DNA of 64,000 nucleotides from Megaera sp965229545 (GTDB lineage Bacteria; Pseudomonadota; Alphaproteobacteria; Rickettsiales; Rickettsiaceae), in the NCBI GenBank assembly GCA_965229545.1, contig OZ245887.1, forward strand, positions 1,426,001-1,490,000, written 5' to 3'. This document shows, one piece after another, positions 27,632 through 37,496 of this stretch (within the stretch, counting starts at the first letter, position 1; each line of letters opens with the position of its first letter). A model generated the notes under the pieces. The model saw only the letters and a list, made by a program, of their open reading frames with translations. It ran no database searches and had not been told where the DNA came from. The translations under genes were made by a program, and so were the position numbers.

Positions 27632-28803
27632 AGGAAGTATTTATTACACACGCTAAAAGAACTGCTATAGGTTCATTTTTAGGGAGTTTATCACAAATTC
27701 CAGCTCCTGTGCTTGGTGCAAGCGTAATTAAAGCTATATTAGATGACAGTAAAGTCGATAATAAACTAATTAGTGAAGTAATATTAGGACAGGTAATTAC
27801 TGGCGGATCAGGGCAGAATCCTGCCCGTCAGTCTGCTATTAAAGCAGGCATGGATACATCCGTTCCGGCTGTTACTATCAATAAAGTTTGTGGTTCTGGA
27901 TTAAAGGCGGTATCAATAGCTGCTAATGCTATTGCGTGTAAACAAGCTGATTTAATTATTGCGGGAGGACAGGAAAACATGTCTCTTGGAATGCACGGTA
28001 CTTACATTAGGGGTGGTAAAAAATTTGGCGATAAAAAATTAATTGATTTTATGATGTATGATGGTTTAACTGACGTTTTTTCTGGTATGGCAATGGGAAT
28101 TACAGCAGAAAATATTGCTAAAAAATTTAATATTTCTAGAGAAATGCAAGATGAATTTGCAGTTAAATCACAAGCAAAAGCAGCCGCAGCTCAAAAAACC
28201 GGTAGATTTAAAAATGAAATCGTACCGATTGAAGTGCAAATAAAAAAAGAAACAAAAATCTTTGATTACGATGAAGGGGTAAGAGGAGATTCTTCGTTAG
28301 AAGTTCTAAGCAAGCTACGGCCGGCATTTGATCCCGCGGGCTCTGTTACAGCCGGTAATGCCTCAACAATAAACGATGGTGCAGCAGTCGTACTTGTTGC
28401 TTCAGAAGAAGCAGTCAAGAAATATAATTTAAACCCGATTGCTAGAATTGTTTCAACTAGTATGTGTGGGGTTGATCCTTCAATCATGGGTACTGGTCCG
28501 GTGCCGGCTGTGAAATTAGCGTTGGCAAGAGCAGGCTGGGGTGTTGATGACCTTGACCTCATAGAAGCCAATGAAGCATTTGCCGTACAGGCATGTTACG
28601 TTAATGAGCAGATGAAATGGAATACGAGCAAAGTTAATGTTAATGGCGGTGCTGTCGCTATTGGCCATCCGATTGGAGCAAGTGGTGCTAGAGTCTTAGT
28701 GACTTTATTGCACGAAATGCAAAAAATATCAGCTAAAAAAGCTCTTGCTACCTTGTGTATAGGCGGAGGGATGGGTATTGCTATGTGCTTTGAAAAACCA
28801 TAG
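27628..28803 (+). CDS. phaA: Acetyl-CoA acetyltransferase (beta-ketothiolase)
   Basis: Condenses two acetyl-CoA to acetoacetyl-CoA, the first step of polyhydroxybutyrate synthesis, or works in reverse. The 391-residue protein has the acyl-accepting Cys in NKVCGSGLKAV (about 89), the active-site His in AIGHPIGASGAR (about 348) and the second Cys in ATLCIGGGMG (about 378). Complete and well conserved although the upstream phaC is truncated. atoB is an equally valid name. Confidence 0.93.
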   Translation: MKEVFITHAKRTAIGSFLGSLSQIPAPVLGASVIKAILDDSKVDNKLISEVILGQVITGGSGQNPARQSAIKAGMDTSVPAVTINKVCGSGLKAVSIAANAIACKQADLIIAGGQENMSLGMHGTYIRGGKKFGDKKLIDFMMYDGLTDVFSGMAMGITAENIAKKFNISREMQDEFAVKSQAKAAAAQKTGRFKNEIVPIEVQIKKETKIFDYDEGVRGDSSLEVLSKLRPAFDPAGSVTAGNASTINDGAAVVLVASEEAVKKYNLNPIARIVSTSMCGVDPSIMGTGPVPAVKLALARAGWGVDDLDLIEANEAFAVQACYVNEQMKWNTSKVNVNGGAVAIGHPIGASGARVLVTLLHEMQKISAKKALATLCIGGGMGIAMCFEKP

Positions 28804-28815
28804 ATTAAATTTACT

Positions 28816-29670
28816 GTGAAAACTACTCTACCCCCACGTTCTCTTATAGCTCAGGACCGATCAACTAGGGTTACAGAGGAAATTCTAGCTGTAGCAAAAG
28901 ATAAAATAGCCATGATCATCCTTTTTGGTTCTTATGCAAAAGGGACGTGGGTACAGGATTGGTACACTGAAGGCCATATACTTTATAGCTATCAGAGTGA
29001 TTTTGACATTATATGGTATAGTTAAGCCAAAATATGGAGGTGGCGTAACCCGCTTTCGGATAGAAGATAATATAAAAAGAAGACTGGAAAAAAAGGACTT
29101 CGTGGTTTAGGATTAAAAGAGCCATTAGTAACTATTGTTCTGGAATCTATTAACGTCGTAAACGAGCATCTAGAACAGGGGCAGTATTTTTTTACCGATA
29201 TAAAAAAGGAAGGAGTGCTACTTTATGATAGTAGTGAATTTAAACTATCAGAAGCGAAAGAGTTACCGCCGGAAAAAAGAAAAGAAATAGCACAAAAAGA
29301 TTATAATCACTGGTTTGGCAAGGGTGCATCGTTTTTTATTGATACCTTTCATGCTCTGAAAAGAAAAGATTTTAACAAGGGAGCTTTTGAGCTTCATCAA
29401 GCTACAGAGAGTTTTTACAGTACTATTCTGCTGGTTTTTACAGGTTATAAACCAAAACTTCATGATATATTACAGCTTAGCCAAATGGCCAGGAGTTATA
29501 ACCATGAATTATTTAAAATATTTCCCTGTGAAACTGACGAGCAAAAAAAATGTTTTGAGTTGCTTGCAAAAGCCTATATTGATGCTAGGTATAACTACGA
29601 ATATAGGATTACCAAGGAAGAGTTACTTTATTTAATTGAAAGAGTAGAAAATCTGCCTTCAGCACATTAA
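28816..29670 (+). pseudogene. Nucleotidyltransferase (MNT)-HEPN fusion, two frameshifts
   Basis: The first frame from GTG 28816 has the nucleotidyltransferase motif ILFGSYAKG and the acidic SDFDI. The frame changes near 29010 (then VTRFRIEDNIKRRLEKK) and again in an A-run near 29092. The third frame runs to 29670 with a HEPN domain: HWFGKGASFF, AFELHQATESFY and a final helix. In intact relatives this is one protein of about 285 residues. MNT-HEPN pairs often act as toxin-antitoxin or nucleotide-modifying systems. Here it appears inactivated. Confidence 0.75.
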
Positions 29671-29779
29671 CAGAGAAATAGCATAATAGTTTTTATAAAA
29701 AATTTTAGCTTCCATATTTGAATTTTACTTTTCAATAACTATATATCATATGAATCAAGCAACAATTTAAGGGAAAATT

Positions 29780-31657
29780 ATGACCGAGGAGAAAAATAAA
29801 TTTGATGCAGAAATAGGTAAAGTTTTGCATTTAATGATTCATTCCATCTATACGAATAAAGAAATATTCATGCGTGAGCTAATCTCTAATAGTTCCGATG
29901 CCTGTGATAAGTTAAGGTACCTTGCCCAGACTGACAGCACTTTAATTGCGGATGATCCAGAATTTAAGATCCATATCAAAATCAATAAGGATGCCAAAAC
30001 GATTTCAATTAGAGATAACGGTATAGGCATGAATAAACAGGATTTAAAAGAAAACCTCGGTACTATAGCTAAATCCGGAACGCAAAATTTTCTCAGTCAG
30101 CTTTCTGGAGACAGTAAAAAAGATAATATGCTGATAGGGCAGTTCGGTGTCGGCTTCTATTCTGCCTTTATGGTAGCTGATCAAATTACCGTTACTTCAC
30201 GAAAAGCTGGTGAGGATAAGGTGTATTCCTGGAGTTCAGACGGTAACGGTGAATATACCGTAGCTGATTTAGATAGTGATTTTTCCCGTGGGACAGAAGT
30301 ATTATTGCACATAAAGCACGCTGAAGAATCCTATCTTGACCACTTCAGATTAAAACATATAGTTAAGAATTATTCAGACCATATAGCTGTTCCTATTTAT
30401 TTTACGGATGATGACGGGGTAGCAAACAAAGTCAATTCTTCTTCAGCTTTATGGATGCGTCCAAAGAGCGATATTAAACCTGAACAATACAAGGAATTCT
30501 ACAAAAACGTTTCCTTCTCTCCTGATGATCCTTGGATAATAATGCATAATAAAAATGAAGGAACGGTTGAGTTCACTAATCTGCTATTTATTCCCTCTAC
30601 CAAAACTTTTGATTTATTTCATCCAGATCGTAAGTGCCGAGTAAAATTATATATAAAAAGGGTTTTTATTACTGATGAAAATATAGATATTGTCCCCCAA
30701 TACCTACGTTTCCTAAGAGGTGTAGTAGATTCAGAAGATCTACCGCTGAATATTAGCAGGGAAACTTTGCAGCATAACTCTACTATAGAAAAAATTAAAA
30801 ATTCTATTACAAAAAGAGTTCTTACTGAGCTTAAAAAGAAAAAGGATGAGAATTTCGACGAATATCTTGTTTTCTGGAATAATTTTGGCGGCGCATTAAA
30901 AGAAGGATTATGTGAAGTTACCTCTGATCATGAAAAATTATTAGAAGTTTGTGTATTCAGAAGCGCCTTGCATGATAGAATGATCACCTTCGACGAATAC
31001 TTAGAGAATTGTAAAGGCGATGAGAAAACCATTTATTATTTAAGCGGAGAAGATGCAACTAAACTTAAAAATAGTCCTCAGATAGAAGGATTTCTAAGCA
31101 AAGGAATTGATGTTTTGCTCTTTACTGATACTGTTGATGATTTCTGGGTAAATGTTAACGGTAATTATAAAGATGTTCCAATTAAGTCTGTAACTAGAGC
31201 TGATCTAGATCTAGATAAAACCGATTCAGCTGAAAATAAGGATGATAAGAAAGAAAGCTCAAAGGAAAATAATGATTCTTCTAACGAGAAGTTAATCGGT
31301 TATTTTAAAGAAACATTAGGTAATTTAGTTAAAGACGTAAAAATTTCAAAAAAATTAACTTCAAGTCCTGCTTGTCTTGCAGTAGGTGAAGGAGCTATGG
31401 ATATAAGAATGGAAAGGTTTTTAATAGAACAAAAGCAGTTATCTGCTGCCTCTAGTAAAATTCTTGAAATTAATCCTAATCACAAAATTGTCAAAAAAAT
31501 CCTTAGCCAAATAGATAGCAAGGAACATGAAGAGGAAAATAAGCAACTTGTCAATTTACTGTTTGATCAAGCTTGTGTTATTGAAGGTCAGCCTGTTAAC
31601 GATGCTGGTGCTTTTGCCAGAAGGCTGAACTACTTTTTGGAAAAGGCTAATATATAA
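29780..31657 (+). CDS. htpG: Molecular chaperone HtpG (Hsp90)
   Basis: A dimeric ATP-dependent chaperone of the cytoplasm. The 625-residue protein opens with the GHKL ATPase domain: RELISNSSDACDKLRY, DNGIGM and GQFGVGFYSAFM. The middle domain has NISRETLQHN with the catalytic Arg, and the C-terminal dimerisation domain ends with GAFARRLNYFLEKA. All domains are present. The ATG follows AAGGGAAAATT. Confidence 0.97.
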   Translation: MTEEKNKFDAEIGKVLHLMIHSIYTNKEIFMRELISNSSDACDKLRYLAQTDSTLIADDPEFKIHIKINKDAKTISIRDNGIGMNKQDLKENLGTIAKSGTQNFLSQLSGDSKKDNMLIGQFGVGFYSAFMVADQITVTSRKAGEDKVYSWSSDGNGEYTVADLDSDFSRGTEVLLHIKHAEESYLDHFRLKHIVKNYSDHIAVPIYFTDDDGVANKVNSSSALWMRPKSDIKPEQYKEFYKNVSFSPDDPWIIMHNKNEGTVEFTNLLFIPSTKTFDLFHPDRKCRVKLYIKRVFITDENIDIVPQYLRFLRGVVDSEDLPLNISRETLQHNSTIEKIKNSITKRVLTELKKKKDENFDEYLVFWNNFGGALKEGLCEVTSDHEKLLEVCVFRSALHDRMITFDEYLENCKGDEKTIYYLSGEDATKLKNSPQIEGFLSKGIDVLLFTDTVDDFWVNVNGNYKDVPIKSVTRADLDLDKTDSAENKDDKKESSKENNDSSNEKLIGYFKETLGNLVKDVKISKKLTSSPACLAVGEGAMDIRMERFLIEQKQLSAASSKILEINPNHKIVKKILSQIDSKEHEEENKQLVNLLFDQACVIEGQPVNDAGAFARRLNYFLEKANI

Positions 31658-31705
31658 GTCAAGTGAGTATTTGAATATTATAAAGATTAGAAGAGAGTGC
31701 GGTAA

Positions 31706-32734
31706 TTGTCTAAATATATTAGAGTTCTTGGTATAGAATCCAGTTGTGATGATACTGGCGTGGCAATTATTGACTCTAATCTTCGTATACTTTCGAATAT
31801 CGTTATCTCCCAAAAGAGCGAGCATGAAATATTTCAAGGAGTGGTCCCTGAGATTGCGGCTCGCTCTCATATGAAACACTTAAAAAAAACTGTAAATCTA
31901 GCTTTATCTCAAGCAAAAATGGATATCAAGGAAATTGATGTTATAGCTGCAACAAGCGGGCCAGGACTTATTGGTGGTGTTATTGTAGGTGCTATGTTTG
32001 GAAAAGTAATTTCCAGTGTTCTTAAAAAACCTTTTATTGCTATTAATCATCTTGAGGGGCATGCTTTAACGGCTAGATTAACCGATCAGGTTAAGTATCC
32101 TTATTTACTGCTTCTTGCTAGCGGCGGACATTGCCAGTATGTAGCGGTACTGGGTCTCGGTAAATATAAGATTCTTGGCCAGACTTTAGACGATGCAATA
32201 GGAGAAGCCTTTGATAAAGTGGCTAAAATGATGAATCTCGGTTTTCCTGGTGGTCCAGAAATAGAAAAAAAAGCCTTAAAGGGGAATGGAAATAGGTTTG
32301 AGTTACCGATGCCGATGATTAACCAGAAAACTTGCGATATGTCTTTTTCCGGTCTAAAAACAGCAGTAAGAATAACAATAGAAGAGTTAGAAAGATTGTC
32401 GGAACAAGATATTTGCGATGTGGCCGCAAGCTTTCAGAAAGCTGTTAGTAATATTATTTACAAAAAAACAAAATATGCTATTAATGAGTATGAAAAAATA
32501 GCAAAAGGTAAGACTTTAGTGGTTGCTGGAGGCGTTGCAGCTAATAAAGTCCTGAGATCTACGCTTTTATCTGTCGCACAGGAAAGTGGATATAATTTTG
32601 TTGCACCGCCAATAAACTTATGTACGGATAATGCCGCAATGATAGCTTTTGCTGGACTGGAGCGTTTTTGCGCTGGTATAATAAATGACGTAAGCTTTAA
32701 ACCGAGGGCACGTTGGAGCTTGGAAGACTTATAA
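31706..32734 (+). CDS. tsaD: tRNA N6-threonylcarbamoyladenosine synthase, TsaD subunit
   Basis: TsaD transfers threonylcarbamoyl to A37 of ANN-decoding tRNAs. The 342-residue protein has the ASKHA fold start LGIESSCDDTG, the metal-binding His pair in ARSHMKH, NHLEGHAL, and the ATP-binding ASGGHCQ and GGVAANKVLR. Start is TTG 31706; the sequence MSKYIRVLGIESS fits the usual N-terminus. It follows htpG after 48 bp. Confidence 0.95.
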   Translation: MSKYIRVLGIESSCDDTGVAIIDSNLRILSNIVISQKSEHEIFQGVVPEIAARSHMKHLKKTVNLALSQAKMDIKEIDVIAATSGPGLIGGVIVGAMFGKVISSVLKKPFIAINHLEGHALTARLTDQVKYPYLLLLASGGHCQYVAVLGLGKYKILGQTLDDAIGEAFDKVAKMMNLGFPGGPEIEKKALKGNGNRFELPMPMINQKTCDMSFSGLKTAVRITIEELERLSEQDICDVAASFQKAVSNIIYKKTKYAINEYEKIAKGKTLVVAGGVAANKVLRSTLLSVAQESGYNFVAPPINLCTDNAAMIAFAGLERFCAGIINDVSFKPRARWSLEDL

Positions 32735-32782
32735 TCATGTTGTTTTGATGCATATATTTGGTTAATAACACTAATAAGATTT

Positions 32783-33301
32783 ATGTCCGGAATAGAGTTA
32801 AATAAAATTGTTGCGGCAATACTGCTTGCTAGTTTAATTGCAATGCTCGTTGGCTTTGTAGCTAATATCTTATACAAGCCAAAACTTCAAATATCACAAA
32901 GGGGATATCATTTAGAAGTAGAGGAAGCTAGTGCTACAACTACTGGAGAAGCAAAAGAGGCTCCTGTTGATATTAAAGCGTTGATGGCAAAAGCTAATGC
33001 GGAAGCAGGCGCAGGGATAATAAAAAAATGTGTTTCGTGTCACAGTTTTGATAATGGAGGGGCAAATAAAGTAGGGCCAAATTTATGGAAAGTTGCCGGA
33101 GGGCCTAAAGCACATAGAAACGATTTCGCCTATTCAAAAGCACTACAGGCCGCCGGTGGGATTTGGGATGATGAAAGTTTATATAAGTTCCTGCATAAAC
33201 CGTCTAAATTCATTCCTGGTACTAAAATGTCATTTGCCGGTCTTAGCAAACCTGAAGAAATTGCAGATGTAATTGCCTCTTTGAAAGAAAAAGCCAGTTA
33301 A
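32783..33301 (+). CDS. Membrane-anchored cytochrome c (CycM-type)
   Basis: The 172-residue protein has an N-terminal membrane helix (about 8-30) serving as an anchor, a low-complexity linker, then a class I cytochrome c domain with haem site CVSCH (83-87), GPNLWKVAG and the Met ligand in GTKMSFAG. It matches the membrane-bound c552/CycM proteins of alphaproteobacteria that carry electrons from the bc1 complex to the terminal oxidase. Confidence 0.9.
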   Translation: MSGIELNKIVAAILLASLIAMLVGFVANILYKPKLQISQRGYHLEVEEASATTTGEAKEAPVDIKALMAKANAEAGAGIIKKCVSCHSFDNGGANKVGPNLWKVAGGPKAHRNDFAYSKALQAAGGIWDDESLYKFLHKPSKFIPGTKMSFAGLSKPEEIADVIASLKEKAS

Positions 33302-33320
33302 TTAGTTGCTTTTGAATTAC

Positions 33321-34487
33321 TTATTTCTGCCTTTCACCCATAGCGTATTTTATTAGCATTCCTTTCAAATGAGGAATTTTTTCTATTGCTTTAAAACCGA
33401 GCCGCCTTGTTGAGTGAAATATTTTTGAGTTAGACGAAAAAATACTATTGATAACGTCAGTAATTAAGAGCATATTTTTATTATCGTCTTGTCTAAGTTT
33501 TTGATAGTTAATCAGCGTATCCTTATTAATACCATTTCTAGCAATTAAACTAGATAAGCAATCTATATCTTTTATCCCTTGATTTAGACCTTGCCCTGCA
33601 AGAGGATGAATAATATGAGCAGTATCGGCTATTAAGGCTATGCTATTATTATAGTATTTTCTAGCCGTATAGGCTTTCAGCGGAAAAACTGCCATTTTAC
33701 TCTGAATTTTGATTTTTCCAAGAAATGAACCAAAGTTTTCTTGTACTAGATAAGTAAATTCTTCCGGTTCTACGGTTAGAAGAGCTGATGCGTAGCTTTC
33801 AGAAACTGTCCATACGATAGAAGACTTATAAGGATCTTTTAGAGGTAGAATAGCAAATGGGCTGGTAGGCATAAAATGTTCAACAGCAGTACCTTCGTGG
33901 TTTTTTTCATGTCCTACAATAAAGGTCAAAGCTTTTTGTTTGTAATCTTCTTCTATGTCATTAGAAAAAAATAAATTTTTTGCTCTAGAATTTTTACCGT
34001 CGCAAGCGATCAGCAATTTGCATACTAATTTGCTATTATTGCTCAGGGCAAGCTCACAATAATCCGAATTATTATTAATTTTCTGATATTTTATATTGTC
34101 TAAAACAGTTATAAACTTATTTTGTTTAACTAAATCATAAAGGCATTTTTTTAATTTTGTATTCTCTATTAAATAACCCATTTTCCTATTTTTAGAAGTA
34201 TCTTCTATTAGAAAATGAAGCATTTCAGGGGCTTTATTATCAACAACATATATATCATTTATAGGCCCACATAATTCTAATAGCTCTTGCCAAATACCAA
34301 TTTTTTCCAAGATGTTTCTGGAAGCAGCATTGATGGCAGTAGTTCGGATATCGTCAAAAAATTCTTGGTTAGTAGTAGACTGTGCTTCAACAATAGTACT
34401 GGAGATATTATAGTTTGCTAAAGCTAGGGCAGTTATCATGCCACTAAGTCCGCAGCCAAGGATCATAATATTATTATTGTTGCTCAT
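33321..34487 (-). CDS. FAD-dependent ubiquinone-biosynthesis hydroxylase (UbiH/COQ6 type)
   Basis: The 388-residue protein has the FAD-binding GCGLSGMITALALAN near the N-terminus, the middle DGKNSRAKN (DG motif) and ALIADTAHIIHPLAGQGLNQG near 290-310, diagnostic of the flavoprotein hydroxylases that hydroxylate the ubiquinone ring. UbiH, UbiF, UbiI and UbiL cannot be separated by eye. Its start overlaps the end of the following minus-strand gene by 14 bases. Confidence 0.85.
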   Translation of the reverse strand: MSNNNNIMILGCGLSGMITALALANYNISSTIVEAQSTTNQEFFDDIRTTAINAASRNILEKIGIWQELLELCGPINDIYVVDNKAPEMLHFLIEDTSKNRKMGYLIENTKLKKCLYDLVKQNKFITVLDNIKYQKINNNSDYCELALSNNSKLVCKLLIACDGKNSRAKNLFFSNDIEEDYKQKALTFIVGHEKNHEGTAVEHFMPTSPFAILPLKDPYKSSIVWTVSESYASALLTVEPEEFTYLVQENFGSFLGKIKIQSKMAVFPLKAYTARKYYNNSIALIADTAHIIHPLAGQGLNQGIKDIDCLSSLIARNGINKDTLINYQKLRQDDNKNMLLITDVINSIFSSNSKIFHSTRRLGFKAIEKIPHLKGMLIKYAMGERQK

Positions 34488-34749
34488 TCTCTGATTCTTT
34501 TTGATGTTTCTGTAAAAAATATTTTAAATAAGCTAAATTTCCCACTACGCTTAATAAAAAATATATTAAAGCGATATCGATATAAGTACTGTTAACTTTA
34601 TAGCTACCCAAGAAGCATATAAATAAAGAGACTAGACTAGTTGAGGTATTTAAAAATAGCAATTTTGTAAATATTTCTTTTTGTAGTAACATATCACAGA
34701 CTACTACTACTGAGAAAAGTAATAACAGCACTAAGCAGATATTTAGCAT
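34474..34749 (-). CDS. MrpF/MnhF-like cation:proton antiporter subunit
   Basis: A 91-residue protein with three hydrophobic helices (about 2-18, 28-48, 56-77) and the sequence STYIDIALIYFLLSVVG, like the conserved Asp-containing third helix of MrpF. MrpF works with six other subunits in a Na+/H+ antiporter; none are adjacent, which is the pattern of scattered mnh genes in rickettsiae. The stop overlaps the hydroxylase start. Short length makes the call moderate. Confidence 0.6.
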   Translation of the reverse strand: MLNICLVLLLLFSVVVVCDMLLQKEIFTKLLFLNTSTSLVSLFICFLGSYKVNSTYIDIALIYFLLSVVGNLAYLKYFLQKHQKESENEQQ

Positions 34750-34778
34750 CCTTCTATCCTAAGTTAAAGTCTATATTA

Positions 34779-35780
34779 TCACTCAAGTACCACTTCTTTG
34801 CTATAAGTTACAACAGATTCATCAGGTTTTGTATAAGTAATTTTTATAGTAAAATTACCGTGTATTTGTTCTCGATGAAGGTTTTTACCAACATAAAAAA
34901 AGTATCTAGGTTGGTATTTAGTAAACTCCTGTTCTTTCTCGAAAAGTATTTTTTCTTCTGAATCCAGAAATTGGACTTTCATTTTATGCCCCTTATCAAC
35001 TGATAAAACATCAGCAAAAACCATTATAACTTCTGGATTACGAGGCTGAATAATGCGCTGATAGTACCCATCTCTAACTTTTGCCAGTTCCGGTATTTGA
35101 AAAGCTACCCCAAAGTTGTAAACAATCCCATCCTTGATGTTTTCGCTTAAATAATCAGGATTTGCCCACAAAGATTGGGGACGGAGGCCGCAATTAGCTT
35201 GATCACCATAAAAGGGATCTATTTCGCTTAAACTATCATCTTGATTTTTCTTACTAAGAGCAAAATAAAGTTTAGGGTGGTTAGTATTACCAGAAAGGCC
35301 AACAGAACCTAGACGTGCACCAGCTAATACCTGATCACCGACTTTTACCGAAATAGACCCTTTTTTCATATGACAAAGCTGAGCTTCTAAATCATGTGTA
35401 GCAATAACTAATCCGTTACCACATTCTTGGTCTTTTATTTTGTCAAGACCGCCAATATCTACATTAATATCTTCTATTCCATCTCTTACTGCTTTAACTA
35501 CTCCGTCAAACGGGGAAAGAACATCAATTCCCTGTTTCATTTGTTCCATACTTTCTAAGATAAAATCAGTACCTTTGTGACCAGAGGAAGTTTTGAACCC
35601 GCATTTATAGTCTCGTTCTTTCCCTTGGTAAAAATGTCTCGGCAAGTTTGCGATCCAGCAATTTTCACCAAGTTTACAGTCGATAGGAAGTTCAATAGAG
35701 GTTATTCCAAAAGCATTGTGGAAACAGCAAATTGACAAGACAATTACTAAGCGAAAGTATAAAAAAAATATTTTGTTCAC
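34779..35780 (-). CDS. Secreted M23-family peptidase-like protein
   Basis: The 333-residue protein has a signal peptide (about 1-24), then an M23 domain: SSGHKGTDF supplies the first zinc His68 and Asp72, and VGDQVLAGARLGSVGLSGN is the typical beta-sheet core. The usual HLHF motif reads HPKLYF, so one or both residues expected at the catalytic and third zinc positions appear substituted. A C-terminal domain of about 120 residues is unfamiliar. It may be a degenerate peptidoglycan-binding or activator protein rather than an active endopeptidase. It follows pld with a 15-bp gap. Confidence 0.7.
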   Translation of the reverse strand: MNKIFFLYFRLVIVLSICCFHNAFGITSIELPIDCKLGENCWIANLPRHFYQGKERDYKCGFKTSSGHKGTDFILESMEQMKQGIDVLSPFDGVVKAVRDGIEDINVDIGGLDKIKDQECGNGLVIATHDLEAQLCHMKKGSISVKVGDQVLAGARLGSVGLSGNTNHPKLYFALSKKNQDDSLSEIDPFYGDQANCGLRPQSLWANPDYLSENIKDGIVYNFGVAFQIPELAKVRDGYYQRIIQPRNPEVIMVFADVLSVDKGHKMKVQFLDSEEKILFEKEQEFTKYQPRYFFYVGKNLHREQIHGNFTIKITYTKPDESVVTYSKEVVLE

Positions 35781-35795
35781 CTTTGATACCTGTTG

Positions 35796-36410
35796 CTAAT
35801 GTACATTATGTTTAGCTCTACTTTTCCAATTATCTATGTAAGTTGCAGCAAGCTGGCTATCTTCTATTAGTAAAACGTTCTCAGCATTTCTATTATCTGC
35901 TGCGTTAGTGAAATTAAAGGAGCCTGTTATAACTTTTTTTCGATCAATTATCATTACTTTATTATGAGTGATTCCAGGCATTTTATCATAATATACATCG
36001 ATTCCAAGTCTTTTAAAATGCTCAAAAATATCCTTATTATCGCTTAAATTCCCTCCATCTAACAGAATCCTAACTTTTACTCCCCGTTCGTGAGCATTTT
36101 TAAGCTGATGAATTATCATATCAGATGTAAGCCCATAAGCTTGAACAAAAATAGATTCTTTTGCTTTGGTTATTTGTTGGGCAATCAAGCTACCACAACC
36201 AGATGGTGGAGTAAAACAAACGTTAATTTTATCAGTATCTGCTTGAAATCTGTGCCATGTTCCTATACCTATCATTTCTTCGTAACCAACACCAATAGCA
36301 ATTCCTAAAGTTAAAGTGGCTAAAATTGACCGAATAGGTTTTTTACTAAAGGTAAAAAATTTTAAAGAATAATTTATTTGAGATTTTTTAAAAATACTTT
36401 TTCTAGCCAT
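35796..36410 (-). CDS. pld: Phospholipase D family protein (rickettsial Pld)
   Basis: A single-HKD protein of 204 residues like bacterial Nuc and rickettsial Pld. It has an N-terminal hydrophobic segment (about 28-43) that could be a signal anchor, then the catalytic motif H149-N-K151-x4-D156 followed by GSFNFTNAAD. Two such subunits make one active site. In Rickettsia, Pld is a secreted phospholipase implicated in escape from the phagosome; that role is from the family, not this sequence. Confidence 0.88.
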   Translation of the reverse strand: MARKSIFKKSQINYSLKFFTFSKKPIRSILATLTLGIAIGVGYEEMIGIGTWHRFQADTDKINVCFTPPSGCGSLIAQQITKAKESIFVQAYGLTSDMIIHQLKNAHERGVKVRILLDGGNLSDNKDIFEHFKRLGIDVYYDKMPGITHNKVMIIDRKKVITGSFNFTNAADNRNAENVLLIEDSQLAATYIDNWKSRAKHNVH

Positions 36411-36554
36411 AATAAATAAACTCTTAATAATTTTAAAATGGTAGTAACTCTTTTTTGGGGATGCAAGTGTATTTATAAAAAAAATCAGTGATTAAATAAT
36501 TAATAATATGTTTAAGAGGTAAATTGATAGTCCAGAAGTAAAAATTTTACTAAA

Positions 36555-37415
36555 CTAGGATTTGCTGGTTTTTAAACCTTCTGATAAATCAAATATTTTA
36601 TTCCTGAACTGGGTTTTACATAGTGGGATAAAGCCGAGGTAGAGTTTATTTAATTGCTCAGTATTGGTAGGTAAGTGAGTAGAAAGGAGGATAAGATCAT
36701 TATCTTTTGCACAATGGTTTCTTGGAATATTAAGTATCTGCGAGCATTCTTCCCTAAGTAAGATAAATTGAAGTAAATTATTTAAAAATTCTTCATTTTT
36801 ATTTTTTAGATCCATTTTCTGTATTATTCTCTCAGGAGAAAATTTATAAAAATTACTGTCTAATAATTTGGCAGTTTTAGAATTATAATTATCCCATAAT
36901 TTTCTGTTTGTTAAGGTCTCAGATAACATACGGTGAAGAGGAATTAGAAATTCGGTATCGCGAATAGCATATTCCAGTAAATCTTGAGATAAAGGTCTTT
37001 CTAGCCAATCAGCTTTTTGAAGCGTTTTATCTATATCAATATTTAACATTGTTTTGCATAATTTGCTATACCCCATTCCTTCTTCCATACCACAAACATT
37101 TGCTGCAATTTGAGTATCAAAAACATTTTTTGGGAGATCTCCAAAAAGTTTTAAAAATATTTCAAAGTCTTGATCGGGAGAGTGAAACACTTTCAAGATT
37201 AGTGGATTAAGAAGTATAGTTTTTAAAGCAGAAAGTTGGATATCGCTAAGTGCATCTATTATTATCTTTTGACTAGGAGTACTAATCTGAACAATGCTTA
37301 AAATCGCATAGTAAGTTTTTCTTCTATGGAACTCAGTATCCATATAAAGAATTTTTTCCTTTGATAAAACTTCGCATATTTTATTAAAGTCTAATTGATT
37401 GCTAATGAGTATCAT
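36555..37415 (-). CDS. rnd: Ribonuclease D
   Basis: A 3'-5' exonuclease for tRNA maturation. The 286-residue protein has the DEDD set: YMDTEFHRRKTYYA (Asp and Glu), VFHSPDQDFEIF (Asp) and YAIRDTEFLIPLH (Tyr and Asp). It is shorter than E. coli RNase D (about 375), with only one recognisable helical HRDC-like region after the nuclease core, as is common for alphaproteobacterial forms. It is divergent from aspS. Confidence 0.9.
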   Translation of the reverse strand: MILISNQLDFNKICEVLSKEKILYMDTEFHRRKTYYAILSIVQISTPSQKIIIDALSDIQLSALKTILLNPLILKVFHSPDQDFEIFLKLFGDLPKNVFDTQIAANVCGMEEGMGYSKLCKTMLNIDIDKTLQKADWLERPLSQDLLEYAIRDTEFLIPLHRMLSETLTNRKLWDNYNSKTAKLLDSNFYKFSPERIIQKMDLKNKNEEFLNNLLQFILLREECSQILNIPRNHCAKDNDLILLSTHLPTNTEQLNKLYLGFIPLCKTQFRNKIFDLSEGLKTSKS

Positions 37416-37496
37416 GATTTTGATTGCCTAAAATGCCTATTATATATATAAGTAAATATTTAATGTACACATATAAATATTAAAATTATCAAATCT

